Shown piece after piece: positions 1-8,165 of a stretch of 32,786 nucleotides of DNA. The stretch comes from CAZTPH01 sp031552655 (GTDB taxonomy: Bacteria > Pseudomonadota > Gammaproteobacteria > UBA9339). The notes beneath the pieces are model-generated. The model saw only the letters and a program-made list of their open reading frames with translations. It did no database searches and had not been told where the DNA came from. Position numbers and translations under genes: made by a program. Every line of letters begins with the position of its first letter. Positions within the stretch are counted from its first letter, which is position 1. The DNA lies in assembly GCA_031552655.1 (NCBI GenBank), contig JAVBML010000060.1, forward strand, positions 1-32,786, given 5' to 3'.

Positions 1-1
1 C

Positions 2-1768
2 TTGGTGGGTTTAAATGGCAGTGGAAAATCTAGCTTATTTGGTCTCCTTTTGGGAAAAATAGCCATTGATAGTGGGGAGTGCTATGTGTCAAAGCACATT
101 AAGATCTCTCACCTAGCCCAGGAGGTTCCATATACATCCGCCACGGTGTTGCAATATGCCATGGAAGGTGATCGCGAATTAGCTACACTATATGAAAAAT
201 TAAAGATCGCCGAAGCTAAGCAAGATAATCATGCGGTGATGCAAATTTATAACCATATCTATGAACTCCATGGCTACGATCTAGAGGCACGGGCAGCTAA
301 AATTCTTTTAGGACTAGGCTTTGCTTCAGCTGTTCACGGGCGGGAAGTTAATAAATTTTCCGGTGGTTGGAAAATGCGTTTGAATTTAGCACAGGTTCTG
401 CTGAGCCGTGCAGATTTACTTTTGCTGGATGAACCTACTAACTATTTGGATTTAGATGCTATTTTATGGCTAGAGGATTGGTTAAAAAATTACCATGGTA
501 CTTTTCTCATAATATCCCATGACCGTGATTTTTTAGATAATACGGTAACTGATATTTTCCACATTAGTGACAAGGGAATCAATGTCTACAACGGTAACTA
601 TTCGAGTTTCGAACAACAGCGCGCTGCTAGACTGCTTGTTCAACGTAGTCTCCATGAGAAACAGGTAGCTAGGATAGAGCATCTCACTAGGTACATTGAT
701 CGTTTTCGGGCAAAAGCCACCAAGGCGCGTCAAGCGCAAAGCAGAATGAAAATTTTGGAGAAAATGAAATTAGTTACTTTAGCTCACTCTGATTCTCCAT
801 TTTCTTTTAAATTTGCCAATACTAAACTCCGTGGTTCTTCACTAATTGCCATGAGCGATGCTACCATATCCCATGGAACAGTGAATATTCTAGATGGAGT
901 GAATTTCAATATAAATTTTGGCGATGCCATTGGTATTCTCGGTGCCAATGGAGCTGGTAAATCGACTTTTCTTAAGGTGCTAGCGGGTGTTTTAAAAGTA
1001 AAATCGGGAAGCATAGTTTCTAACCCAAACATAAAGATTGGATATTTTGCTCAGCACCAAGTGGAACAACTTGATATGCAGGCTTCACCCATGGAAATAT
1101 TGCGCAGCGTAGATCCCCGTGCTCAGGAGCAGCAACTTCGTACTTTTTTAGGAAGCTTTGGATTCCAAAGCGATAGTGCATATCAAATTACAGCTAGTTT
1201 TTCCGGTGGGGAAAAAGCACGCTTGGCATTGGCTATTTTGGTTTGGCAAAAACCTAATCTTTTACTTTTAGATGAACCTACGAATCACCTAGATTTGGAA
1301 ATGCGTATGGCTCTGGCTCAGGCTTTGCAAAGCTATGAAGGAGCTTTGGTTTTAGTTGCCCATGATAGATATCTTTTGAGTTCTAGTGTCAATGAGTTCT
1401 ATGTGGTGGCAGATCGAAAAATTTCGAAATTTGATGGCGCTTTGACTGACTATCAGCCATGGCTTGTGACAAAATCACCTACGAAATCGATTAAATGTTC
1501 CGGTGCCGCTGGCTCTTCCCGGGAATTTTCCGTGGAGAAAAAAGAGTCAAAAATTATGATTAGTACTAGAAGTAAGCGCCTAGCTTTTTTAGAACGGGAA
1601 ATTACTAAGATCTATGCTGCTAAGAAATTGCTTGAAGAAGAAATAGCGGACTTCTATGCTTGTCTTCCCTATCAGGACGAGGTGATGCAGGATTTGCTGA
1701 AAAAAAAGGCCCAGCTAGAAAAAAGCATAGCTGGCTATGAAATGGAGTGGATGAAATTGCAAGAGTAA
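2..1768 (+). CDS. yheS: ABC-F family ATPase, YheS type (5' end cut by window)
   Basis: Soluble ABC-F protein with two nucleotide-binding domains, of the family that binds the ribosomal E site and modulates translation. The visible 588 codons start just before the first P-loop (GLNGSGKSS), so about 30 N-terminal residues lie upstream of the window; E. coli YheS is about 637 residues. In order: first signature FSGGWKMRLNLAQ, first Walker B LLLLDEPTN, the inter-domain linker rich in RFRAKATKARQAQSR (typical of YheS), second P-loop GANGAGKST near residue 316, second signature FSGGEKARLALA and second Walker B LLLLDEPTNHLDL. No membrane segments are seen. The last ~70 residues form a charged coiled-coil tail, as in other ABC-F proteins. 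The line-up with E. coli YheS from memory is close along the whole length. It ends 117 bases before the cysteine desulfidase gene. The exact ribosomal role cannot be read from sequence. Confidence 0.93.
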   Translation: MVGLNGSGKSSLFGLLLGKIAIDSGECYVSKHIKISHLAQEVPYTSATVLQYAMEGDRELATLYEKLKIAEAKQDNHAVMQIYNHIYELHGYDLEARAAKILLGLGFASAVHGREVNKFSGGWKMRLNLAQVLLSRADLLLLDEPTNYLDLDAILWLEDWLKNYHGTFLIISHDRDFLDNTVTDIFHISDKGINVYNGNYSSFEQQRAARLLVQRSLHEKQVARIEHLTRYIDRFRAKATKARQAQSRMKILEKMKLVTLAHSDSPFSFKFANTKLRGSSLIAMSDATISHGTVNILDGVNFNINFGDAIGILGANGAGKSTFLKVLAGVLKVKSGSIVSNPNIKIGYFAQHQVEQLDMQASPMEILRSVDPRAQEQQLRTFLGSFGFQSDSAYQITASFSGGEKARLALAILVWQKPNLLLLDEPTNHLDLEMRMALAQALQSYEGALVLVAHDRYLLSSSVNEFYVVADRKISKFDGALTDYQPWLVTKSPTKSIKCSGAAGSSREFSVEKKESKIMISTRSKRLAFLEREITKIYAAKKLLEEEIADFYACLPYQDEVMQDLLKKKAQLEKSIAGYEMEWMKLQE

Positions 1769-1885
1769 AAAAGTTAAAAATACGGTATATGTTTAAGTTT
1801 ATTTCTTTTATAATATATATGTTAATTAATAATAATTACGATGTAAAGATTATGATTGCTGATATATATAGGGAGGTGTGTATAT

Positions 1886-3136
1886 ATGGATATGTATAGA
1901 GTATTAAAGTCTGAAATGTTAGTTGCTTTGGGATGCACGGAACCAGCGGCTGTAGCTTTAGCAGGTGCTAAAGCTAGGGAGATACTGGGTACCATGCCGG
2001 AGAAAATGATAGTAAAATGCAGTGCTAATATAGTCAAGAATGTACATGGAGTGGTGGTGCCAAAAAGTGGATGTTTGAAGGGAATAGCAGTGGCATCCAT
2101 TCTTGGATGCATTGCTGGTAAATCGTTTTATGGTTTAGAAGTATTAAAGAATGTTAAGAAGTCTGATCTTTATCTTCTTAAAAAAGCACTAAAAGATAAG
2201 ATTTGCCAGGTTGCTCCTCTTAATTCCGGGGATAATTTACATATTATCTGTTTTGTTCAAAGTGGTGAATGTACAGTGGAAGTGGAGATTCTACATTCCC
2301 ACGATAATATAGCTACCATCAAGAAAAATGGGGATGTTATTTTTAATAGCGTTCCCAAGCAAATTTGTCTCGGTAATTTTGATATCGCTAAGTTGAGTTT
2401 TCGGGAAGTCCATCATTTTGCTAAGACATGTAAATTAGAAAAAATTGAATCTATACTAGCCATGGCAATTAAATACAACAATGCCATTGCTAAAGAAGGT
2501 TTGTTACATAGCTATGGAGCTCAGGTTGGTAAGACCATTTTGCATCATGCCAAGAATAGCATTAAGGAAAAGATCAAAGCCTATGCTGCGGCGGGATCGG
2601 ATGCGCGGATGAATGGTTGCAGCATGCCCGTGGTAATTAATTCTGGTAGTGGTAACCAGGGCATGCTTATTTTATCTACGGTATATGGCTACGCAAAGCA
2701 CTTAAAAATAGGGCGAGAAGCTCTCTATCGCGCTCTTGTTTTGGCTAATCTTTTGGGTATTTGGCAGAAATGCTACATTGGTAAACTGTCATCTTTTTGT
2801 GGAGCAATCAATGCCGCTGCGGCGTCGGGGGCAGCTATTACTTATATGCGTGGGGGAACTAAGAAACAAATTGTTGATACGCTAACGAATGTACTCGCTT
2901 CCGCTGGAGGAATGTGGTGCGATGGTGCCAAGGCTTCCTGTGCATTAAAAATTGCCATTGCCGTTGATTGTGCTATTATCGCAAGTGACATGGCCATGGC
3001 TAACAATGTATTTCGTAGCGGTGAAGGCATTGTTAAAAACAATATAGAAAAAAGTATGGCTGCCGTTGCTGAAATTGTGGATGAGGGAATGCGGCAAACG
3101 GATAGTAAAATTTTAGATATAATGCTAGCTTCATAG
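1886..3136 (+). CDS. cyuA: L-cysteine desulfidase, UPF0597/CyuA family
   Basis: Iron-sulfur enzyme expected to break L-cysteine into sulfide, ammonia and pyruvate. The 416-residue product carries the family hallmarks: LGCTEP near the N-terminus (C17), AAGSDARMNGCSMPVVINSGSGNQG in the middle, SFCGA, and CDGAKASCALK near the end. The Cys of LGCTEP, SFCGA and the CDGAKASC pair match those that hold the [4Fe-4S] cluster in archaeal cysteine desulfidase. I chose ATG 1886 because GGAGGT (1872-1877) sits 8 bases upstream; a TTG at 1856 in the same frame has no such site. A TATAAT at 1809-1814 is a possible -10 box, but the -35 is poor. It lies 66 bases upstream of hydG on the same strand. Older annotation calls the family an L-serine dehydratase-like UPF0597 protein, so substrate assignment is by family only. 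Confidence 0.85.
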   Translation: MDMYRVLKSEMLVALGCTEPAAVALAGAKAREILGTMPEKMIVKCSANIVKNVHGVVVPKSGCLKGIAVASILGCIAGKSFYGLEVLKNVKKSDLYLLKKALKDKICQVAPLNSGDNLHIICFVQSGECTVEVEILHSHDNIATIKKNGDVIFNSVPKQICLGNFDIAKLSFREVHHFAKTCKLEKIESILAMAIKYNNAIAKEGLLHSYGAQVGKTILHHAKNSIKEKIKAYAAAGSDARMNGCSMPVVINSGSGNQGMLILSTVYGYAKHLKIGREALYRALVLANLLGIWQKCYIGKLSSFCGAINAAAASGAAITYMRGGTKKQIVDTLTNVLASAGGMWCDGAKASCALKIAIAVDCAIIASDMAMANNVFRSGEGIVKNNIEKSMAAVAEIVDEGMRQTDSKILDIMLAS

Positions 3137-3202
3137 TTGTGGAAGTATATTGCTGTCGTGTCAGCTTGGGTACTAATTTAAAAATAGTATGTGAGGATTA
3201 GA

Positions 3203-4594
3203 ATGACCAATGATACGATTATAAATGAGCAGCAAATAGAAGGTATCCTAAAGAAGCAAAATATTCTCGAAGCGGCATTGATTAAAGAGATCTTAGCTAA
3301 GGCATTGGAACTTAAGGGATTATCTCTAGAGGATGTGGCGGCATTAATGTGTGCCGATAATCAAGATTTGTTGTCTGAATTGTTTCAAACGGCGAAGGTA
3401 ATTAAGGAAAAAATTTATGGTAAGCGACTGGTAATCTTTGCTCCTCTGTATGTTTCTAATCAATGTTCTAATAATTGTCTCTACTGTGCCTTCCGCACAG
3501 GTAACAAAAATTTGCTAAGAAGGGCGCTAAGTCAGGAGGAGATTGCCAGAGAGACTCGGTATTTGATTGATCAAGGGCATAGGCGAGTTTTGCTAGTGGC
3601 TGGTGAAAATTATACCCAAGGAAATATTGAATATATTTTAGAATCCATTGCCACGATTTATGCTACGCAGCATGAAACGGGGAAAATATGTAGAATAAAT
3701 ACCAATATAGCTTCTATGACGGTGGAAAATTTTCGCCAATTGAAGGCTGCGTCCATTGGTACCTATCAATTATTTCAAGAAACCTACCATCGCGCTACCT
3801 ACAAGCGGATGCACACTGCCGGAAAAAAGAGTGACTATGATTGGCACCTTACCGCCATGGATAGAGCCATGGCAGCGGGCATCGATGATGTAGGTTTAGG
3901 TGCCCTTTTGGGTTTGGCGGATTGGAGATTTGAGCTATTAGCGCTGATGCAGCATGCAGAACATTTAAGTAAAAAATTTGGGATTGGGCCACATACTATT
4001 AGTGTTCCTAGATTGGAACCTGCTAGCGGTTCCGAAATAGCTAATTCACCGCCAAATCCAGTATCGGATTTAGATTTTTGTAAGTTTGTTGCCATATTGC
4101 GCCTAGCGGTTCCCTATACAGGTATTATACTTTCCACGCGGGAATCAATTGCCATTCGTCGCAAAGCTTTTGCCCTTGGTATATCTCAGATTTCCGCTGG
4201 CAGCCGCACTAATCCCGGTGGCTATGTTGATGACACTGATGAGTTCACTAGTAGCCAGTTTTCTTTAGGAGATCATAGGAGTTTAGAGGAGGTAATAGGG
4301 GACATCGTAGCTCTGGGTTACATGCCCAGCTTTTGCACAGCATGTTATAGACTTGGGCGCACGGGAGATACCTTTATGGGACTAGCTAAATCAGGGGAAA
4401 TAAAGGATAGGTGTTTGCCCAACGCAATTATTACCTTCAGAGAATATTTGCGTAACTATGCTACCCAGGAGACTAGGGAATTGGGAGAAAAATTGATCGC
4501 TGAAGAATTAGAGCGTCTGGGGGAGGAGCAAAGAAGCTTAGTAGCGAAAATGAGTGAACAGCAGGAGAGTGGTGTAAAAGAGGTGTATTTGTAG
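3203..4594 (+). CDS. hydG: [FeFe]-hydrogenase maturase HydG (radical SAM tyrosine lyase)
   Basis: HydG cleaves tyrosine with SAM to make the CO and CN ligands of the hydrogenase H-cluster, loaded onto a cysteine-bound iron. The 463-residue product has the radical-SAM CX3CX2C motif (C88, C92, C95; QCSNNCLYC), a ThiH-like barrel, and the C-terminal auxiliary cluster motif CTAC ... C (FCTACYRLGRTGDTFMG ... DRCLP). That second cluster separates HydG from ThiH and NosL, which lack it. I place the start at ATG 3203, preceded by TGAGGA at 5 bases; GTG 3191 would add four residues. The length matches the family (about 470). It begins 66 bases after the cysteine desulfidase gene, and hydF starts one base after its stop, so hydG-hydF-hydE is one transcription unit. 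No hydrogenase structural gene is in the window. Confidence 0.95.
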   Translation: MTNDTIINEQQIEGILKKQNILEAALIKEILAKALELKGLSLEDVAALMCADNQDLLSELFQTAKVIKEKIYGKRLVIFAPLYVSNQCSNNCLYCAFRTGNKNLLRRALSQEEIARETRYLIDQGHRRVLLVAGENYTQGNIEYILESIATIYATQHETGKICRINTNIASMTVENFRQLKAASIGTYQLFQETYHRATYKRMHTAGKKSDYDWHLTAMDRAMAAGIDDVGLGALLGLADWRFELLALMQHAEHLSKKFGIGPHTISVPRLEPASGSEIANSPPNPVSDLDFCKFVAILRLAVPYTGIILSTRESIAIRRKAFALGISQISAGSRTNPGGYVDDTDEFTSSQFSLGDHRSLEEVIGDIVALGYMPSFCTACYRLGRTGDTFMGLAKSGEIKDRCLPNAIITFREYLRNYATQETRELGEKLIAEELERLGEEQRSLVAKMSEQQESGVKEVYL

Positions 4595-4595
4595 T

Positions 4596-5825
4596 ATGCA
4601 GGAAGTATCCAGAGGGTTACGTTGTCACATTGGTATATTTGGTCGCCGCAATGTTGGTAAATCTAGTTTAATGAATCTCATTACGCGTCAGCATGTGTCC
4701 ATAGTTTCGGAGCAAGCTGGTACCACCACGGATTCCGTAGAAAAAGCTATGGAATTTTTACCTCTGGGACCGGTGGTATTTATAGATACAGCGGGTATCG
4801 ATGATGAAGGAGCCCTAGGAGCTTTACGCATTGAAAAGACCCGGCGAGTATTTATGCGCACTGATTTAGCTATTTTGGTCACCGAAGCTAATGTTTGGAC
4901 TAGATTCGAAGAGGAGCTCATGGAGGAATTTAAACGACGTGAAATTCCCGTGATTATTGCATTGAATAAAACCGATCTCTATGCAGTGGATCAAAGCATA
5001 GTTGAGCACTGCGGTGAAAAACGGTGCGTTGCTTTGAGTACTAAAAATCAGAATTCTATTCAAGCGCTAAGAAAGGTTATATTGAATTCTTTGCCGGAAA
5101 ATTTTTTTGATAGCTGCGAGTTAGTGAAAGATCTGTTAGGAACCAAAGAGATTGTTATTTTTGTTATTCCCATTGACAATGAAGCTCCCCGGGGACGTTT
5201 ACTATTGCCCCAGGTCCAGGTAATACGCGATGCTCTAGATGGCCATGCCATTAGTTTGATTATAAGGGAGGAGGAATTACAAGCTACTTTGGATTCTTTA
5301 GCGGTAGTTCCTAAATTAGTAGTTACTGATTCCTCGATATTTCATAGGGTGAAGGATAGAGTTCCTGCCCATATATCTTTAACGAGTTTTTCCATTCTTT
5401 TTTCTCGTCTCAAGGGGAATTTACCGGTGCAAGCCATGGGTGCCTTGGCAATTAAGCACTTAGTTCCTGGAGATAGGGTATTGATCAGTGAATCCTGTAC
5501 GCACCATCCCATTGGTGATGATATTGGTCGCAATAAAATACCTCGGTGGCTTAGCGAATATGTAGGGGGTTCTTTAGCCATTGATATTATTCAAGGCCAT
5601 GATTTTCCTGATAATTTAAGCAGTTATAAGTTGGTGATTTTATGTGGTTCCTGCATGTTCAATCGCCGAGAGGTTTTAAATCGCATAGTGCTGTGCCAGG
5701 ATGCTGGAGTGCCATGTACAAACTATGGATTAGCAATAGCATTGTGTTCTGATATATGGGAGCGAGTTTTGGAACCTTTTCCTGATTTGTTAAAACTACT
5801 GCAAACTGATTGCCATGGACAATAA
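4596..5825 (+). CDS. hydF: [FeFe]-hydrogenase maturase HydF (GTPase, H-cluster scaffold)
   Basis: HydF is the GTPase scaffold on which the diiron subcluster is completed before transfer to apo-hydrogenase. The 409-residue protein has an N-terminal G domain: P-loop GRRNVGKSS (residues 16-24), a TTTD switch, DTAG (64-67) and NKTD (124-127). A dimerisation region follows, then the C-terminal cluster domain with CTHH (C301, H303), GRNKIPRWL and CGSC (C350, C353). These fit the CxHx(46-53)CxxC pattern. The His that often directly precedes the CxxC is Leu349 here, so the fourth cluster ligand may be exchangeable or come from elsewhere. The ATG is one base after the hydG stop, with AAGAGGTG about 10-13 bases upstream. 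The 3' end overlaps hydE by 11 bases. Assignment over Era- or Der-type GTPases is secure because of the C-terminal domain and neighbours. Confidence 0.95.
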   Translation: MQEVSRGLRCHIGIFGRRNVGKSSLMNLITRQHVSIVSEQAGTTTDSVEKAMEFLPLGPVVFIDTAGIDDEGALGALRIEKTRRVFMRTDLAILVTEANVWTRFEEELMEEFKRREIPVIIALNKTDLYAVDQSIVEHCGEKRCVALSTKNQNSIQALRKVILNSLPENFFDSCELVKDLLGTKEIVIFVIPIDNEAPRGRLLLPQVQVIRDALDGHAISLIIREEELQATLDSLAVVPKLVVTDSSIFHRVKDRVPAHISLTSFSILFSRLKGNLPVQAMGALAIKHLVPGDRVLISESCTHHPIGDDIGRNKIPRWLSEYVGGSLAIDIIQGHDFPDNLSSYKLVILCGSCMFNRREVLNRIVLCQDAGVPCTNYGLAIALCSDIWERVLEPFPDLLKLLQTDCHGQ

Positions 5826-6882
5826 TTTAGCTGAATTGAATTGTAATATCCTGCCGGCCACAATTGAAAAATGGTTGCGGGAAACTGATTTGGATAAGTT
5901 GCAGCAGCTATGGCGCGAAGCTGATAGAACTAGGGAAAAATATATTGGTAGAGATATATATCTTCGCGGACTTATAGAGATTTCTAACCATTGCGTAAGG
6001 AGATGCGCCTATTGTGGGATAAATTGGGAGCGCTCTAATCTAGAGCGCTACCGTCTCAATGAAGGGGAAATTATGGAGGCCGTAGCAAGAGCCATAGATA
6101 TGGAATGTGGCACGGTGGTGATACAGGCAGGAGAGGACTATGGATTAGCCAGGGAATTTATTTCTTATATTATTCATAGGATTAAAGATAGTACCTCCCT
6201 TGCGGTTGCCCTAAGTCTTGGAGAAAGACCAATGGAAGATTTGCTAGCTTGGAAGCAAGCCGGTGCCGATCGCTATTTTTTACGCTTTGAAACATCTGAT
6301 GATGGGCTATATAAAGTGATTCACCCATCTTTGAAAGTTGGGGAATCACCGCGCCAAAGATTGCAGCTTTTATGTGATTTACGGGAAATGGGCTATGCTA
6401 TTGGCAGTGGTATCATGGTTGGCCTTCCAGGTCAGAGCTATGCGTCGGTGGCGCAGGATATTGCCCTGTTTCGTACTTTAGACCTTGATATGATTGGTGT
6501 GGGACCGTACATTAGGAGTATGGATACAGCCCTGGGAACCGGGTCATTGGTGATTAAGGATTTAGGAGCAAATCAGGTTGATGCCGATGAACTGATGACC
6601 TATAAGGTGATTGCCCTAGCTAGAATTGTTTGCCCCGATGCTAATATAACCAGTACCACGGCTTTGGCGACGATAAATAGAGTGGCTGGTAGGCGCTTAG
6701 GTCTTCAAAGAGGAGCAAATGTTTTTATGCCAAATGTTACTCCCATGGAGTATCGAGATAGTTATGAAATTTATCCTCGTAAAAAATCCGACGATACCAT
6801 GGACGATATACGCAGTGATATGGAATTGATGGGGCGGAGAATTAATGGTGGTCATGGTTCAAGAAAAAAAAGATCTATTTAG
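5815..6882 (+). CDS. hydE: [FeFe]-hydrogenase maturase HydE (radical SAM)
   Basis: HydE is the radical-SAM enzyme that processes the HydG-derived organometallic iron-cysteine species on the way to the H-cluster diiron unit. The 355-residue product has the CX3CX2C motif C60-C64-C67 (NHCVRRCAYCGIN), the GEDYG segment of the BioB-like barrel (QAGEDYG), and the GSGIMVGLPGQSY segment shared by HydE and PylB/BioB relatives. The downstream GVGPYIRSMDTALG and MPNVTPMEYRDSYEIYPRK segments are strongly HydE-like. It starts inside the end of hydF (11-base overlap), which implies translational coupling. Biotin synthase and PylB are the alternatives by fold, but the hydG-hydF context makes HydE clear. The gene ends 55 bases before trxA, which has its own likely promoter. 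Confidence 0.95.
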   Translation: MDNNLAELNCNILPATIEKWLRETDLDKLQQLWREADRTREKYIGRDIYLRGLIEISNHCVRRCAYCGINWERSNLERYRLNEGEIMEAVARAIDMECGTVVIQAGEDYGLAREFISYIIHRIKDSTSLAVALSLGERPMEDLLAWKQAGADRYFLRFETSDDGLYKVIHPSLKVGESPRQRLQLLCDLREMGYAIGSGIMVGLPGQSYASVAQDIALFRTLDLDMIGVGPYIRSMDTALGTGSLVIKDLGANQVDADELMTYKVIALARIVCPDANITSTTALATINRVAGRRLGLQRGANVFMPNVTPMEYRDSYEIYPRKKSDDTMDDIRSDMELMGRRINGGHGSRKKRSI

Positions 6883-6896
6883 CTTATGTTTTATGG

Positions 6897-6902
6897 TAAA
6901 AT
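6897..6902 (+). promoter_or_regulatory. Possible extended -10 promoter of trxA
   Basis: TAAAAT preceded by TGG (TGn) gives an extended -10 element 35 bases upstream of the trxA start; the -35 region is poor. TrxA also has a clear ribosome site, AAAGGAG at 6926-6932. It suggests trxA is transcribed independently of, or in addition to, the hyd genes. Confidence 0.35.
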
Positions 6903-6937
6903 ACTGAGATTAAAATAAATAAAAAAAGGAGAGCTAC

Positions 6938-7264
6938 ATGGGAGAAATTATTGTAAATGTTACGGATCTTTCCTTCGACCTTGAGGTTATGCAATCCCCT
7001 ATTCCAGTATTGGTGGACTTTTGGGCACCGTGGTGTGGACCATGTCGTATGTTAGCACCTACACTAGAAATTGTAGCTGCGGAATATAGCGGCAGATTGA
7101 AAGTAGCTAAATTAAATGTCGATGAAAATGAAACAATTACCAGCAGCTATGGCATACGAGGTATTCCTAGCTTAATTATATTTAAAGGCGGCAAGAAGGT
7201 TGCAATGAAGAGTGGTAATCTATCAAAGCAGCAGCTCATTGAATTTATAGACACTAATATTTAA
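6938..7264 (+). CDS. trxA: Thioredoxin
   Basis: Cytoplasmic dithiol reductant that keeps protein thiols reduced and serves ribonucleotide reductase and other reductases. The 108 residues match the usual length of TrxA. The active site is WCGPC at residues 32-36 within FWAPWCGPCRM, followed by the buried KLNVDEN segment and the cis-Pro loop GIRGIPSLIIFK. There is no signal peptide, so it is cytoplasmic rather than a periplasmic Dsb protein. The start is fixed by AAAGGAG about 5-8 bases upstream. It follows hydE by 55 bases and precedes the AMP nucleosidase gene by 61 bases. Reduced thioredoxin next to cysteine- and FeS-related genes is consistent with thiol-dependent metabolism, but trxA has no known dedicated role in hydrogenase maturation. 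Confidence 0.96.
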   Translation: MGEIIVNVTDLSFDLEVMQSPIPVLVDFWAPWCGPCRMLAPTLEIVAAEYSGRLKVAKLNVDENETITSSYGIRGIPSLIIFKGGKKVAMKSGNLSKQQLIEFIDTNI

Positions 7265-7272
7265 AATATCTT

Positions 7273-7302
7273 TTAAAGTTACCTTTTAAGCTGTTATATA
7301 AT
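7273..7302 (+). promoter_or_regulatory. Possible promoter of the AMP nucleosidase gene
   Basis: A perfect TATAAT at 7297-7302 has a weak TTAAAG -35 (7273-7278) 18 bases upstream. It lies 23 bases before the ATG, with GGGAG at 7314-7318 as ribosome site. Moderate support only, because the region is AT-rich. Confidence 0.4.
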
Positions 7303-7325
7303 TATCATAAATAGGGAGTATTGCT

Positions 7326-8147
7326 ATGTACAATGGAACTGAAAATGAAGCACAGGAGAAGAGGGAAGTGCCTATTCACTCTAGGGAGGAGTCAGGTAAG
7401 CAATTCATTGAAAGATATACGGGTAGTCCTATAGAAAAATTTCAACCCTATATTCTTTTGGTAAATTCTAAAATTTATGTGGAAAATTTTGCTCGCACCT
7501 ATGGTAAATCGATTTTCGAAGGGTTAGCTATGAATGCAAGCCACGATGAGCAAAATAAAATATCGATAGTTAATTTTGGCATTGGATCTCCCATGGCAGC
7601 CCTAATTGCTGAATTTTTATCTTTTATTAAGCCTCGAGCCACTATATTACTTGGTTTATGTGGTGGCCTAAGGGAACACTACAAAATAGGAGAGTACTTT
7701 AATCCCGTGGCGGCCATAAGGGAGGAAGGGACCTCCCAGGCATTTATTCCTACAAGATGCCCTGCTCTAAGTTCCTTTGTAATTCAACGCCATTTGTGTG
7801 AGGAACTGGAGCGTAGTGGTAAAAAATACTATTCCGGAGTGATACATACTACCAATGTGAGATTTTGGGAATTTAGAAATGATTTCAAGCAGAAGCTATT
7901 GGAAGAGCAATCTCAAACCATAGATATGGAGTGTGCCACTTTATTTGCCGTCGGTTTTGCCTATAAAATTGCCATCGGTGCCCTAATGCTGATTACTGAC
8001 CTTCCCTTGGAGCCCGGTGGTGTCAAAACCATAAACTCGGCAAAAAAAGTGTACGCTGAGCATTTAGTAGATCACTTGGCTATGGGGGTTAATACGCTAT
8101 TGGCTCTAAAAGCAAGGGAAAAATGGGGATTAAATTATCAATTTTAG
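7326..8147 (+). CDS. amn: AMP nucleosidase, short form
   Basis: Predicted to hydrolyse AMP to adenine and ribose 5-phosphate, adjusting the adenylate pool. The 273-residue protein has the phosphorylase-like fold signals: NFGIGSPMAAL, LLGLCGGL, AAIREEGTSQAF, the HTTNVRFWE region, and IDMECATLFAVGFA, whose Met-Glu pair binds ribose in this superfamily. It lacks the long N-terminal regulatory domain of E. coli Amn (about 480 residues) and instead resembles the ~260-residue forms of Bacteroidetes and Chlamydiae. The first ~35 residues are charged and probably flexible. ATG 7326 is backed by GGGAG 8 bases upstream. It faces pgeF across only 18 bases. A purine or uridine phosphorylase is the main alternative, but the EGTS and NVRFWE segments favour AMP nucleosidase. 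Confidence 0.85.
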   Translation: MYNGTENEAQEKREVPIHSREESGKQFIERYTGSPIEKFQPYILLVNSKIYVENFARTYGKSIFEGLAMNASHDEQNKISIVNFGIGSPMAALIAEFLSFIKPRATILLGLCGGLREHYKIGEYFNPVAAIREEGTSQAFIPTRCPALSSFVIQRHLCEELERSGKKYYSGVIHTTNVRFWEFRNDFKQKLLEEQSQTIDMECATLFAVGFAYKIAIGALMLITDLPLEPGGVKTINSAKKVYAEHLVDHLAMGVNTLLALKAREKWGLNYQF

Positions 8148-8165
8148 CTCGATAAGGTAATTTTA

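Noticed and set aside
1856..1885. TTG start for the cysteine desulfidase
   Set aside because: The strong GGAGGT site serves ATG 1886, and the family N-terminus fits the shorter form.
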